The position numbers and the translations under genes were made by a program. A model generated the notes under the pieces. The model was not told the origin of the DNA and made no database searches. It saw only the letters and a list, made by a program, of their open reading frames with translations. Below, piece by piece: positions 50,439 through 59,580 of a stretch of 64,000 bases of DNA. Within the stretch, counting starts at the first letter, position 1. Each line of letters opens with the position of its first letter. The DNA is from Serratia marcescens (GTDB taxonomy: Bacteria; Pseudomonadota; Gammaproteobacteria; Enterobacterales; Enterobacteriaceae). The DNA lies in contig NZ_VFMJ01000001.1 in NCBI RefSeq assembly GCF_006715005.1, positions 2,170,001 through 2,234,000 on the forward strand, read 5' to 3'.

Positions 50439-51302
50439 ATGACCGACTCTACGCTTATTCGCCCGGCCCTGCGGCTGCGCTTGCCGCGCCGCCTGTGGAT
50501 CCTGCTGCCGCTGCTGGTGCTGGCGACGCTGTTTTTCTATCCGCTGGCGCTGATCGTCAAACAGGCGTTTACCGACGAGCAGGGGCTGTTCAGCGCTGCC
50601 GCGCTGCAACAGGTGTTCGAATCCCGACGCTTTGTCGGCGCCCTGCTCAACACGCTGCAGATTGCGCTGCTGGCGACGCTGGGCTGCCTGGTGCTCGGCA
50701 CCCTGCTGTCGCTGCTGCTGGTGTTCACGCCGTTCCCCGGCAGCCGATTGATCGCCCGGGTGCTCGATACCTTTATCGCCATGCCAACCTTCCTGATCAC
50801 GCTGGCCTTCACCTTTATTTACGGTTCCGCCGGCCTGCTGAACGGCACGCTGATGGCTACCTTCGGTTTTACCCTGCCGCCGGTGGACTTTCTTTACTCC
50901 ATTTGGGGCGTGATCCTGGCGGAAATCACCGTGTTTACGCCGCTGGTGATGCGCCCGCTGATGGCGGCGCTGTCGCAGATCGATCGCAGCCAGCTCGAGG
51001 CCGCCAGCATCCTCGGCGCCCGGCCGGGGCGCGTGGTGCGCCAGGTGATTTTGCCCGCCGCGCTGCCGGCCTTGCTGGCCGGCGGCAGCCTGTGTTTGCT
51101 GTTGACCACCAATGAGTTCGGCATCGTGCTGTTTATCGGTGCCAAGGGCGTCACCACGCTGCCGATGATGGTCTATTCCAAAGCAATTCTGGAGTCGGAT
51201 TACGCCGTCGCCTGCACGATCGCCGTCGTGAATATCGCGCTGTCGCTCGGGCTGTTCTCCCTTTACCGCTACGCCGCGGCGCGCGCCGGGCTGAGGAACT
51301 GA
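50439..51302 (+). CDS. phnU: 2-aminoethylphosphonate ABC importer permease PhnU
   Basis: This 287-residue permease has about six helices. The cytoplasmic EAA loop is visible as LEAASILGARPGRVVRQVILPAALPALLAGG (about 185-216). It forms the inner-membrane channel with PhnV. It starts one base after the phnT stop and ends 2 bases before phnV, so the genes are translated together. Confidence 0.92.
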   Translation: MTDSTLIRPALRLRLPRRLWILLPLLVLATLFFYPLALIVKQAFTDEQGLFSAAALQQVFESRRFVGALLNTLQIALLATLGCLVLGTLLSLLLVFTPFPGSRLIARVLDTFIAMPTFLITLAFTFIYGSAGLLNGTLMATFGFTLPPVDFLYSIWGVILAEITVFTPLVMRPLMAALSQIDRSQLEAASILGARPGRVVRQVILPAALPALLAGGSLCLLLTTNEFGIVLFIGAKGVTTLPMMVYSKAILESDYAVACTIAVVNIALSLGLFSLYRYAAARAGLRN

Positions 51303-51304
51303 CG

Positions 51305-52108
51305 ATGTTGATTTGGTCTCGCACCGGCCGCACCCTGACCTGCACGCTGGCGGTCACGCTGTTCGCCCTGTTCTTCTTCCTGCCGCTGGCGGTGATCCTG
51401 ATGTCCAGCCTCAGTGAACAGTGGAACGGCGTGCTGCCGAGCGGCTTCACCCTCAGCCATTTCCGCCAGGCTTTCGGTGGCGCCTCCTGGGACGCGCTGG
51501 TCGCCAGCCTGGCTATCGGTTTCAGCGCCAGCCTGTTCGCGCTGCTGTGCGGTACCTGGGCGGCGTTGGCGCTGCGCCACCATCAGGGGCGCGGCCAGCG
51601 CCTGCTGAGTACGCTGTTCTTCATACCCAGCGCGGTGCCTTCGGTGTCGATCGGTTTAGGGATGCTGGTGGCATTCAGCCAGGGGCCGCTGCAGATGAAC
51701 GGTACCTTCCTGATCGTGCCCGTCGCCCACTTCGTGCTGATTTCCGCCTTCACCTTCGGCAACGTGATGGCCGGGCTGACCCGGCTTTCGAGCGACTACG
51801 AAAACGTCGCCGTCAGCCTGGGCGCTTCGCCGCTGTTTCGCCTGCGTCACGTCACCCTGCCGATGATCGCTCCCTATATGATCTCCGCCTTCGCCCTCAG
51901 CCTGTCGCTGTCAATGGGGGAGCTGGGCGCGACCATGATGATCTACCCGCCGAGCTGGGCGACGCTGCCGGTCACTATTTTTAGCCTGACCGATCGCGGC
52001 AGCATCGCCAACGGCGCGACGCTGACCATGATCTTGGTGGCGGCCACGTTGCTGCTGATGTTAGTGCTGGAGCGGATTGCGCAGCGGCTGACGCCGGGCG
52101 CAAAATAA
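51305..52108 (+). CDS. phnV: 2-aminoethylphosphonate ABC importer permease PhnV
   Basis: This 267-residue permease has about six helices, with the EAA loop YENVAVSLGASPLFRLRHVTLPMIAPYMISAFALS (about 160-195). It is the second channel subunit and last gene of phnSTUV. A hairpin shared with kdgR follows. Confidence 0.92.
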   Translation: MLIWSRTGRTLTCTLAVTLFALFFFLPLAVILMSSLSEQWNGVLPSGFTLSHFRQAFGGASWDALVASLAIGFSASLFALLCGTWAALALRHHQGRGQRLLSTLFFIPSAVPSVSIGLGMLVAFSQGPLQMNGTFLIVPVAHFVLISAFTFGNVMAGLTRLSSDYENVAVSLGASPLFRLRHVTLPMIAPYMISAFALSLSLSMGELGATMMIYPPSWATLPVTIFSLTDRGSIANGATLTMILVAATLLLMLVLERIAQRLTPGAK

Positions 52109-52110
52109 CA

Positions 52111-52135
52111 AAAAGGCGCTGCCATGGCAGCGCCT
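52111..52135. terminator. Bidirectional terminator phnV / kdgR
   Basis: AGGCGCTGCC and GGCAGCGCCT are perfect arms. The A-run on the left gives a T-run for kdgR on the minus strand, and GATTCTT follows on the plus strand. Confidence 0.85.
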
Positions 52136-52154
52136 GATTCTTCGACGTGAAGGG

Positions 52155-52946
52155 TCAGAACGGGTAGTCGTGATAGCCCTGCTGTTCACTGATGCGCCGG
52201 GCGGCGACGTGCAGCAGCGCCACATACTCCTTCCGCGCCGCGTCGGAAAAGCGCAGCGTCGGGAAAGAAATGCTCAGCCCGGCGATCGCCACCCCGAACC
52301 GATCGAAGACCGGCACCGCAATGCAGCGGATCCCTACCTCCTGTTCCTCGGCATCTTCGCCGTATCCCTGCTCACGCACCCGTTCCAGCACCGGCAACAG
52401 CTCGGCGGCGCTGGCCAGGGTATGCTCAGTGCTGCGGGTAAATTCAATCTGCGACAGGATCTGCGCCACCTCATCCCGATCGCGCCAGGCCAACAGCACT
52501 TTACCGATGGCGGTGCTGTGCAGCGGGTTGCGGCGGCCGATGCGCGAATACATGCGCAGGTTATACATCGCGTCTATCTTGTGGATGTAGACGATGCCAT
52601 CTTCATCCAGGGCACCAAGGTGGATGGTTTCGCGGGTATGATTCGACAGTTCGCGCATCTGCACGTCGGCGCTGCGGATCAGATCGACGTTCTGCAACGA
52701 TTTGGCACCCAGCTCGAACAGCTTGAGCGTCAGCGCATACTTTTCCGTCTCCCCTTCCTGCGAGACGTAGCCCAGCGCTTTCATGGTCTGCAGAAAACGG
52801 TAGACGGTGCTTTTAGACATCATCACCCGCTGGGACAGTTCGGTAATGCCAATCTCGCGCTCATCGCCGAGCGCCTGCAAAATGCCGAACACTTTCATCA
52901 CGGATGAGACGGCATCCGGCTGCTTGTCTGAATCTGCGTTAGCCAT
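52155..52946 (-). CDS. kdgR: IclR-family regulator KdgR
   Basis: KdgR has 263 residues from MANADSDKQP, the E. coli length; a longer in-frame start at 53033 has no family support. An N-terminal winged helix (ITELSQRVMMSKSTVYRFLQTMKALGYV, about 34-61) precedes the IclR effector domain (about 80-255), which binds 2-keto-3-deoxygluconate. It represses pectin, hexuronate and KDG uptake genes in enterobacteria. Its own leader shows only a half-site (TTGTTTCA). It is divergent from yebQ, as in E. coli. Confidence 0.95.
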   Translation of the reverse strand: MANADSDKQPDAVSSVMKVFGILQALGDEREIGITELSQRVMMSKSTVYRFLQTMKALGYVSQEGETEKYALTLKLFELGAKSLQNVDLIRSADVQMRELSNHTRETIHLGALDEDGIVYIHKIDAMYNLRMYSRIGRRNPLHSTAIGKVLLAWRDRDEVAQILSQIEFTRSTEHTLASAAELLPVLERVREQGYGEDAEEQEVGIRCIAVPVFDRFGVAIAGLSISFPTLRFSDAARKEYVALLHVAARRISEQQGYHDYPF

Positions 52947-53177
52947 GGTGCATACCCTACTTAACGGTTTTGTTTCAGGAAATTTAAACAAGGGTTTCAG
53001 TATAATCGGAACAGATCGCGACGCGCAACGCACATGAATGCTAAGTGATTGAAGCCAATTGGATAACCGCCGACCTGCTCATCGCCGTTTACAATTAAGC
53101 AGACAAGGGGCATGCAATCGCAGGCGATTATGATTAGCATGATAATACTCCCCTGAATAAACACCGCTGAGACCAAC

Positions 53178-54572
53178 ATGCGTCCTTGTTCCGACGGCCT
53201 CCCCGTCCCGCAACGCTATGGGGCGATCCTCGCGATCGCCCTCGGCATTACCGTATCCGTACTCGACGGCGCGATAGCCAACGTAGCGCTGCCCACCATC
53301 GCGCGCGATCTCAACGCCAGCCCGGCCAGTTCCATCTGGGTGGTCAACGCCTATCAGTTGGCGATCACCGTGTCTCTGCTGTCGCTGGCGTCACTCGGCG
53401 ATCTGGTTGGCTACCGCCGCATCTATCAGGCCGGGTTGCTGGTGTTCAGCATTACCTCACTGTTCTGCGCCCTGTCCGACTCGCTGCTTACGCTGACCAT
53501 CGCCCGCGTGCTGCAAGGCTTTGGGGCCGCCGCTATCATGAGCGTCAACACCGCGCTGATCCGCATCATCTATCCGCAGCGTTTTCTCGGCCGCGGCATG
53601 GGTATCAACTCGCTGATCGTCGCCTGCTCCTCGGCGGCCGGGCCAACGGTGGCGGCGGCGATCCTGTCGGTCGCATCCTGGCAATGGCTGTTCGCCATCA
53701 ACCTGCCGATCGGCATCGTCGCGCTGCTGCTGGGGATGAAATTCCTGCCGGCCAACAGCCAAAAAAGCGATAACCGCCGTTTCGATCCCACCAGCGCCGT
53801 GCTGAACGCGCTGACCTTCGGCCTGCTGATCACCGCCATCAGCGGCTTCGCCCAGGGCCAAAGCCTGACGCTGATCTTCAGCGAGATCGCCGCGCTGCTG
53901 GCGATTGGCGCGGTGTTCGTGCGCCGTCAGCTGCGTCAGGAATTCCCGCTGCTGCCGGTCGACCTGCTGCGCATCCCGATCTTCGCCCTGTCGATGGGCA
54001 CCTCAATCTGCTCATTTGCTGCGCAAATGCTGGCGATGGTGTCGCTGCCGTTCTTCCTGCAAAGCGCATTGGGCCGGGACGAAGTAGCGACCGGGTTGCT
54101 GCTGACGCCGTGGCCACTGGCGATCGTGGTGATGGCGCCGATCGCCGGCCGGCTGGTGGAGCGCGTGCACGCCGGCCTGCTGGGCTGTATTGGGCTGGCG
54201 GTGTTCGCGCTCGGGCTGTTCTCGCTGGCGCTGCTGCCCGCGGCGCCGTCGGATGGGGACATCATCTGGCGCATGGTGCTGTGCGGCGCCGGCTTCGGCC
54301 TGTTCCAGTCGCCCAACAACCACACCATCATCTCCGCCGCGCCGCGCAACCGCAGCGGCGGCGCCAGCGGCATGCTGGGCACCGCGCGCCTGCTGGGGCA
54401 AACCTCGGGGGCCGCGCTGGTGGCGCTGATGTTCAACCTGTTCCCCACCTCCGGCACGCACGCTTCGCTGATCCTGGCCGGCGTGTTCGCCACCCTGGCG
54501 GCGGCGGTCAGCAGCCTGCGCATCACCCAATCGACGGCGCAAACGGCGCAGCCAAGCCGCGAGGTGAAATAG
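53178..54572 (+). CDS. yebQ: MFS transporter YebQ (DHA2-type)
   Basis: This 464-residue, 14-helix-type drug:H+ antiporter family protein is very close to E. coli YebQ (457). It shows LDGAIANVALPTIARDLNASPASSIWVVNAYQ (motif D1 region), GRGMGINSLIVACSSAAGPTVAAA (motif C region) and PNNHTIISAAPRNRSGGASGMLGTARLLGQ near the C-terminus. The substrate is unknown; exporters of this class move small lipophilic compounds. It lies between kdgR and htpX, as in E. coli. Confidence 0.93.
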   Translation: MRPCSDGLPVPQRYGAILAIALGITVSVLDGAIANVALPTIARDLNASPASSIWVVNAYQLAITVSLLSLASLGDLVGYRRIYQAGLLVFSITSLFCALSDSLLTLTIARVLQGFGAAAIMSVNTALIRIIYPQRFLGRGMGINSLIVACSSAAGPTVAAAILSVASWQWLFAINLPIGIVALLLGMKFLPANSQKSDNRRFDPTSAVLNALTFGLLITAISGFAQGQSLTLIFSEIAALLAIGAVFVRRQLRQEFPLLPVDLLRIPIFALSMGTSICSFAAQMLAMVSLPFFLQSALGRDEVATGLLLTPWPLAIVVMAPIAGRLVERVHAGLLGCIGLAVFALGLFSLALLPAAPSDGDIIWRMVLCGAGFGLFQSPNNHTIISAAPRNRSGGASGMLGTARLLGQTSGAALVALMFNLFPTSGTHASLILAGVFATLAAAVSSLRITQSTAQTAQPSREVK

Positions 54573-54581
54573 CGGACATAA

Positions 54582-54607
54582 AAAAACCCCGGCAAGCCGG
54601 GGTTTTT
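54582..54607. terminator. Bidirectional terminator yebQ / htpX
   Basis: AAAAACCCCGGC and GCCGGGGTTTTT are perfect arms with a 2-base centre, between convergent genes. Confidence 0.95.
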
Positions 54608-54623
54608 CCTTTCATTCAGCCGA

Positions 54624-55508
54624 TTACTTCAGGTACTGGCCGGAACGCAGCGCTTCGATGCGCTTGTCGAGCGGCGGGTGCGACATGAACAGCTCGCTGA
54701 ACGACTTGGATTTACCGTTGATGCAGAACGCCATCATGCTGCCCGCTTCCTGCGGTTCGTAGCTGGTTTTCAGACGCTGCAAGGCGGCGATCATCTTCTC
54801 GCGGCCCACCAGCTTGGCGGAGCCGGCGTCGGCGTAGAACTCACGGTGACGCGAGAACCACATGGTGATGATGCTTGCCAGGATGCCGAACACCAGTTCC
54901 AGCACCATCGACACCGCGAAGTAAATCATCGGGTTGCCGTTGCCTTCCCCTTCGCCATCACCGTCGCGGTTGCCGAGAAAACCGGCGGCGACCTGCGCGA
55001 TCAGGCGCGAAATGAAGATGACGAAGGTGTTCACGATGCCCTGAATCAGGGTCATGGTCACCATATCGCCGTTGGCGACGTGGCTGATTTCGTGCGCGAT
55101 GACCGCTTCCGCTTCGTCGCGGCTCATGCTCTGCAGCAGGCCGGTGCTGACGGCGACCAGCGAGGCGTCGCGGCGTGCGCCGGTGGCGAAGGCGTTGATG
55201 TCCGGCGCGTGATAGATAGCGACCTGCGGCATGGCGATGCCCGCCTGCTGCGACTGACGGCGTACCGTTTCCAACAGCCAGTTTTCGGTTTCGTTACGCG
55301 GTTGTTCAATCACTTCCCCGCCGACGGAGCGCAGCGCCATCCACTTGGACATCAGCAACGACACGAAAGCGCCGCCGAAGCCGAACAGACCGGCCATGAT
55401 CATCAGGCCCTGAACGCTACTGGATTGGATTCCTGTCAGGCTGAGCACCAGCCCGAAAACCAACATCACCGCCAGGTTGGTGAGCAGGAACAGAGCTATA
55501 CGCATCAT
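54624..55508 (-). CDS. htpX: Membrane zinc metalloprotease HtpX
   Basis: HtpX is a 294-residue M48B protease (E. coli 293). Two N-terminal helices (about 4-25 and 33-55) precede the zinc site [14 protein letters not shown] (HEXXH near residue 140). Two more hydrophobic segments follow, then a third ligand Glu in [15 protein letters not shown]. It degrades misfolded inner-membrane proteins with FtsH. In E. coli it is Cpx-induced; a possible CpxR-like pair (GTAAA-N5-GTATT) is at 55616-55630 upstream. GAGGAAG precedes the start. Confidence 0.96.
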   Translation of the reverse strand: MMRIALFLLTNLAVMLVFGLVLSLTGIQSSSVQGLMIMAGLFGFGGAFVSLLMSKWMALRSVGGEVIEQPRNETENWLLETVRRQSQQAGIAMPQVAIYHAPDINAFATGARRDASLVAVSTGLLQSMSRDEAEAVIAHEISHVANGDMVTMTLIQGIVNTFVIFISRLIAQVAAGFLGNRDGDGEGEGNGNPMIYFAVSMVLELVFGILASIITMWFSRHREFYADAGSAKLVGREKMIAALQRLKTSYEPQEAGSMMAFCINGKSKSFSELFMSHPPLDKRIEALRSGQYLK

Positions 55509-55834
55509 AAAATGTTTACTTCCTCATAAATGTTAACAAAACGCTGTCTAAGATACCCTAGATCGTATGGGCATTCGTCACAGTTTCAAGAGTCGCGCGT
55601 CATTAACCTACTAAAAATACGAAACTTTACAAAAACGACGCGCGACCGGGATTTGGCAAATTGTAAACGATTGTTGCGCAAGGCGGAGGGATTTCTCAGA
55701 AAAAATTCCTGGCCCACGCAAAATGACGTCGAGAAAAATTGCCCGCACACTTTTTATGGCCGCCAGGCCCTCACCGCCTTCGCTCACGCAGCGCTCGCCT
55801 CGCCTGACAGGAAAGTTTGAACCCCGCGATTAAT
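55509..55834. other. Intergenic region between htpX and the metallophore operon
   Basis: The gap holds the leaders of two divergent genes. A 96-codon frame at 55530-55820 has no ribosome site and no family look, so I reject it. The left part carries the CpxR-like pair for htpX. The right end carries the -35-like TTGAAC (55817-55822) of the metallophore operon. In E. coli prc lies next to htpX at this point. Confidence 0.55.
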
Positions 55835-55849
55835 TGTTACATTATAACA
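55835..55849 (+). promoter_or_regulatory. Zur box over the metallophore operon promoter
   Basis: TGTTACATTATAACA matches the core of the enterobacterial Zur consensus (TGTTATANTATAACA) except for one base. It overlaps a candidate -10 (CATTAT, 17 bases after TTGAAC), 30 bases before the first ATG. A second, larger inverted repeat (GATTAATTGT at 55828-55837 and ACAATTAATC at 55852-55861) surrounds it with a slightly shifted centre. Confidence 0.8.
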
Positions 55850-55878
55850 TCACAATTAATCGTAAAGGGATGTCAATC

Positions 55879-56970
55879 ATGTTACCTCGCTTGGTCTGTC
55901 TGCTGACTGCGTGGCTGCTCTTTTGCCACGTCGCGCAAGCTGAAATCCACCTCACCGACGCAGAAGGACGTCAGGTCACCCTGGCCGCCCCCGCACAACG
56001 CGCCTATATCGGCTTTTACTACGAAGATTTTCTGGCGGTGAACGGCCCGGACAGTTTTCAACAGGTGGCCGCCTTCTCTAAAAGCGACTGGGCCTTGCGC
56101 ACCAGCCAATGGCCGCGTTATCAGGCGGCTCTGCCGCGGCTCGCTCAGCTGGTCGATGTCGGTTCGCTCTACAATCAGAGCTTTGACTTCGAACGCCTGC
56201 TGACCACGCGGCCAGACCTGCTGATCCTGGCGAAATGGCAGCTCGACGGCTTCGCCAACTACCTGCCGGTGCTGCAACAGCTCAACATCCCTTACATCGT
56301 CGTCGACTTCAACCAGGGTGCGGAAGTCAAACTCGCCAGCATTCGGGCCATGGGTCAGGCGATGGGTCACCCCGAGCGGGCGGAACGGCTGGCCAGCGAG
56401 TATCGGCAGAGCCTTGAAGATACTCAACGGCGTATTCGCGAGGCGCAGCTGCCGCCACCGACCGCTTATATCGAACTCGGCGACAAGGGGCCCGGCGAAT
56501 ACAGCAGCAGTTATGGTGCCTCCGTTTGGGGGCCGCTGTTACAGCTGGCCGGCGCCCGCAATATCGCCGCCGGCGTCGTCGGTAGCCCCGCGCCTTTACG
56601 CGCCGACTATGTGCTGACCCAAAAGCCGGGCGTCATTTTTCTCGCCGGCGGCGACTGGGAAAACATGCCAAACGCCGTACCGATGGGCTACGGCGCACAG
56701 GCTGCCCCCCTTCAGGCACGCCTCGCTCAGTACGCCCGGCGTGCCGGATGGCCGCAGCTGCCGGCGGTAAAAGACCAACGCCTCTATGCGCTCTACCATG
56801 GCGGCGCGCGCACGATTTACGACTTCATTTTTGTTCAGTATCTGGCGAAAGCGCTCTATCCCGCCGCGTTTGCCGATGTCGATCCCGCGCGCAATCTGGC
56901 GCAGTTCTACCGCCAATATTTACCGATAGAGGCAGACGGCGTCTTCCTGCAACGCTGGCAAGGAGAGTAA
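55879..56970 (+). CDS. Metallophore-operon periplasmic binding protein
   Basis: I chose the ATG at 55879 (AAAGGG nine bases upstream); an in-frame TTG at 55834 would put the Zur box inside the gene. The 363-residue product has signal peptide MLPRLVCLLTAWLLFCHVAQA and a FecB/BtuF-type two-lobe fold. It shares VPxGYG, a GWPQLPAVKDQRLYALYH block and ALYPAAFADVDPAR with the isolated binding protein at 27069-28202. As first gene of an operon with a permease, ATPase, CntL, CntM and exporter, it probably binds the metal-opine complex in the periplasm. The Yersinia counterparts of the import genes have, I believe, been named cntPQR. Confidence 0.85.
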   Translation: MLPRLVCLLTAWLLFCHVAQAEIHLTDAEGRQVTLAAPAQRAYIGFYYEDFLAVNGPDSFQQVAAFSKSDWALRTSQWPRYQAALPRLAQLVDVGSLYNQSFDFERLLTTRPDLLILAKWQLDGFANYLPVLQQLNIPYIVVDFNQGAEVKLASIRAMGQAMGHPERAERLASEYRQSLEDTQRRIREAQLPPPTAYIELGDKGPGEYSSSYGASVWGPLLQLAGARNIAAGVVGSPAPLRADYVLTQKPGVIFLAGGDWENMPNAVPMGYGAQAAPLQARLAQYARRAGWPQLPAVKDQRLYALYHGGARTIYDFIFVQYLAKALYPAAFADVDPARNLAQFYRQYLPIEADGVFLQRWQGE

Positions 56971-56972
56971 CC

Positions 56973-58013
56973 GTGGTTCACACAGGACGTGCGTTTTTGC
57001 AACGGCGCAGACTGCGCCGCGGGTTATTGACGCTGGCGCTGCTCGGCGCGCTGTTGGCGGCCGCCGTCATCGATCTGACCGTCGGTGCCGCCCACCTAAG
57101 CCTCACGGATATCGTGCGGATGCTCTGGCCCGGCTCCGCGCCAGGCAACGAGCTGCATCAGGTGGTTTTCTGGTCGATTCGCTTGCCGATGACGCTCACC
57201 GCGTTGGTCGTCGGCGCCAGCCTGGCGCTGGCCGGTTTGTTGATGCAGACCGTGCTGGCCAACCCCCTCGCCAGCCCCTATACGCTGGGGATCTCTGCCG
57301 CGGCGGGGTTTGGCGCGGCGCTGTCGATCATCACCGGATTCAGCCTGGGCGGCGCGCTGGCGCTGGGCACGCCGCTGCTGGCTTCGCTGATGGCGTTGCT
57401 CGCCTGCGTGCCTATCTATCTGCTGGGACAGCGCCGCGGCATGACGCCGCAAATTTTGGTGCTGAGCGGCATCGTGGTGCTGTTCTTCTTTCAGTCGCTG
57501 CAATCCCTGCTGCTGTTTATAGCCTCGCCGGAAGCCATGCAGCAAATCGTCTTCTGGCTGTTCGGCAGCCTGCTCAAAGCCAATATGCACGGCGTGGCGA
57601 TCACCGGCGGCGTCCTGTTCTGCGCGCTGGTCGTCAGCCTGCGGCTGGCCTGGCGCCTGACCGCACTGTCCGCCGGCGAAGAACAGGCCCAGGGGCTGGG
57701 CATCAACGTCAGCGCGCTGCGCAAGCTGGCCTTTCTGCTGGCGACCTTGCTGACGGCCGCCTCGGTCTCGTTTGTCGGCACCATCGGGTTCGTCGGGCTG
57801 ATCGCCCCGCATTTCGCCCGTTTTCTGGTGGGCGAGGATCAACGCTATCTGATCTGCATTTCCGCCCTTTGCGGCAGCCTGCTGCTACTGTGCGCGTCGA
57901 TCGTCGCCAAACTGGTGCTGCCGAACGGCGTAGTGCCCATCGGCATCGTTATCGCCTTAATCGGCGTGCCGGTGCTGTTCTACTTCGTCACCCGACAGGT
58001 TAAACGCCCATGA
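56973..58013 (+). CDS. Metallophore ABC importer permease (FecCD family)
   Basis: The GTG at 56973 has AGGAGAG five bases upstream, giving 346 residues starting MVHTGRAFLQ. Far-upstream in-frame starts lie inside the previous gene. It is a FecCD permease of about ten helices, with RLPMTLTALVVGASLALAGLLMQTVLANPLASPYTLGISAAAGFGAAL near residues 60-110 and the ATPase-contact GFVGLIAPHFARFLVGEDQRY near residue 270. It starts 2 bases after the binding-protein stop and overlaps the ATPase gene. An iron-siderophore-type importer here differs from the Opp/Nik-type CntABCDF of Staphylococcus. Confidence 0.92.
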   Translation: MVHTGRAFLQRRRLRRGLLTLALLGALLAAAVIDLTVGAAHLSLTDIVRMLWPGSAPGNELHQVVFWSIRLPMTLTALVVGASLALAGLLMQTVLANPLASPYTLGISAAAGFGAALSIITGFSLGGALALGTPLLASLMALLACVPIYLLGQRRGMTPQILVLSGIVVLFFFQSLQSLLLFIASPEAMQQIVFWLFGSLLKANMHGVAITGGVLFCALVVSLRLAWRLTALSAGEEQAQGLGINVSALRKLAFLLATLLTAASVSFVGTIGFVGLIAPHFARFLVGEDQRYLICISALCGSLLLLCASIVAKLVLPNGVVPIGIVIALIGVPVLFYFVTRQVKRP

Positions 58014-58795
58014 CTCAACTGACCCTCACCGGCGTCGGCGTCACGCTGCATCGACGTCAGCTGTTAGCCGACGTTTCATTGGCCTGGCCGGAGGCAAAGC
58101 TCGGCGGCATCATCGGCCCCAACGGCGCCGGCAAATCCACGCTGCTCAAAGCAATCAATCGCATGCTGCCGCACAGCGGCGCTATCGCTTACCGCGAGCG
58201 CCCGCTCGATCCGAAAACCAGCCGCATCGCCTATGTGCCGCAGCTGAATCGCAGCGAGTCGGCGTTGACCGCGTTTGAAATAGTGCTGCTGGGTAGGGTA
58301 CGCCAGTTGGGCTGGCGCGTCAGCGCCGCCCAGGCCGACGCGGTCGAACAGGCGCTGGCGGAATGCGGCATTTTGGCGCTTGCCGATCGCCCCTTCAACC
58401 GCCTCAGCGGCGGCCAACGGCAGTTGGTGATGCTGGCGCAGGCCTTCGTCTCTCAGCCGCAGCTCATTTTACTCGACGAGCCCACCAGCGCGCTGGACAT
58501 CCACCATCAGCTGCGCGTGCTCAATCAGATCGCCGACTACAGCCGGCGTCATCGCTGCATCACGCTGCTGGTGATCCACGATCTGGGGCTGGCGCTGCGC
58601 TACTGCCATTCTCTCACCTTGCTCGAGCACGGACGCGTCATTTGCCACGGCGACACCCATCAGATGATGGGGCACCCGATGATGTCCCGCGTATTTGGCG
58701 TCGGTATCGAAAGCGGCATCAGCCCCCAAGGCTACCCTTTTCTGCTGCCGACACAGCTGTTACACGCACACGGAGAAACCCCATGTACACTCTGA
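58010..58795 (+). CDS. Metallophore ABC importer ATPase
   Basis: This 261-residue FecE/FhuC-type ATPase has Walker A GPNGAGKSTLL, the Q-loop in AYVPQLN, signature LSGGQRQLVMLAQAF, Walker [13 protein letters not shown] and switch His in VIHDLGLAL. The start overlaps the permease stop as ATGA, and its last 13 bases overlap cntL. It should drive uptake of the metal complex through the FecCD-type channel. Confidence 0.93.
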   Translation: MTQLTLTGVGVTLHRRQLLADVSLAWPEAKLGGIIGPNGAGKSTLLKAINRMLPHSGAIAYRERPLDPKTSRIAYVPQLNRSESALTAFEIVLLGRVRQLGWRVSAAQADAVEQALAECGILALADRPFNRLSGGQRQLVMLAQAFVSQPQLILLDEPTSALDIHHQLRVLNQIADYSRRHRCITLLVIHDLGLALRYCHSLTLLEHGRVICHGDTHQMMGHPMMSRVFGVGIESGISPQGYPFLLPTQLLHAHGETPCTL

Positions 58796-59580
58796 CCAAG
58801 GCGGACATGCTGGCGCAACTCGCCGGCTTGCAACAGGAAATCCACCAGCTCCACCGTTCCGCCCGGCAAGATCGGCGCCATTTTTCCCTGCTGGAACGGC
58901 GCTTCAGCCGCCTGCAGGCCTTTAACGATCTGCCGCAGCTGCAGGCCTATCGCCGCAAGCTGGAAAACGACCGTTTGATAACGGCGCAGATCGCCCAGCT
59001 GCGAGCAGTCGCCAATGCCGCTTTGTGCGATTACGAGAAGCATCGCGTTTCGACGCTCTGCCGGGAGCCGGCGCAGGCCAACGCCTACCTGAACAGTTTC
59101 GATAGCGCCCTGCAGCTGGAGATCGCCGCCGCCGGCATCAAACCCGGCGAACGGGTGTTGCTGGTGGGCAGCGGCGCCTTGCCCACCACCGCGCTGGCGC
59201 TGGTCGCCAGGCTCTCCGCTACCGTCATTTGCTACGATTGCGACCCGGCGGCCCAGCGTTTTGCCCGCCGCCTCACGCGCCATCTGGGGCTGTCACGGCA
59301 AATCCCCTGCATCGATAAATTGAACGGCCTGACCGACTGCGACATCGATCACATCATCATCGCCTCTCTGGTGGCGGACAAACAAACCCTGCTGACGCAG
59401 CTGCGGCCTTTACTGCCTCAGCGCGGCAAACTGCTGCTGCGCTACGGGAACGGCCTTAAGTCGATCTTCAACTGCCCTTATCACCATCTGGCTGACAGTT
59501 CACCCTGGCGCGTCAGCGGTAAACCGGTTGCCACCCCGCTGTACGACCTCTTGATTTTGGAGTCTCATCGCCATGAATAA
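58783..59580 (+). CDS. cntL: Nicotianamine-synthase-like enzyme CntL
   Basis: At 265 residues this belongs to the nicotianamine synthase family. The Rossmann region KPGERVLLVGSGALPTTALALVARL (about 123-147) with CYDCDPAAQRFARRL is the S-adenosylmethionine site, and the N-terminal helical part (about 1-110) is typical of the bacterial members. CntL transfers an aminobutyrate unit from SAM to histidine. No histidine racemase (cntK) gene is nearby, so L-His is the likely acceptor, as in Pseudomonas and Yersinia. I started at the ATG at 58783 (GGAGA upstream); a longer frame runs into the ATPase gene. It overlaps cntM by 8 bases. Confidence 0.88.
   Translation: MYTLTKADMLAQLAGLQQEIHQLHRSARQDRRHFSLLERRFSRLQAFNDLPQLQAYRRKLENDRLITAQIAQLRAVANAALCDYEKHRVSTLCREPAQANAYLNSFDSALQLEIAAAGIKPGERVLLVGSGALPTTALALVARLSATVICYDCDPAAQRFARRLTRHLGLSRQIPCIDKLNGLTDCDIDHIIIASLVADKQTLLTQLRPLLPQRGKLLLRYGNGLKSIFNCPYHHLADSSPWRVSGKPVATPLYDLLILESHRHE

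Noticed and set aside
52947-53177. Full KdgR autoregulatory operator upstream of kdgR
   Set aside because: Only one half-site (TTGTTTCA near 52970) is present; the left half does not match.
55530-55820. 96-codon plus-strand frame between htpX and the metallophore operon
   Set aside because: No ribosome site, random-looking composition, and it occupies the divergent promoter region.
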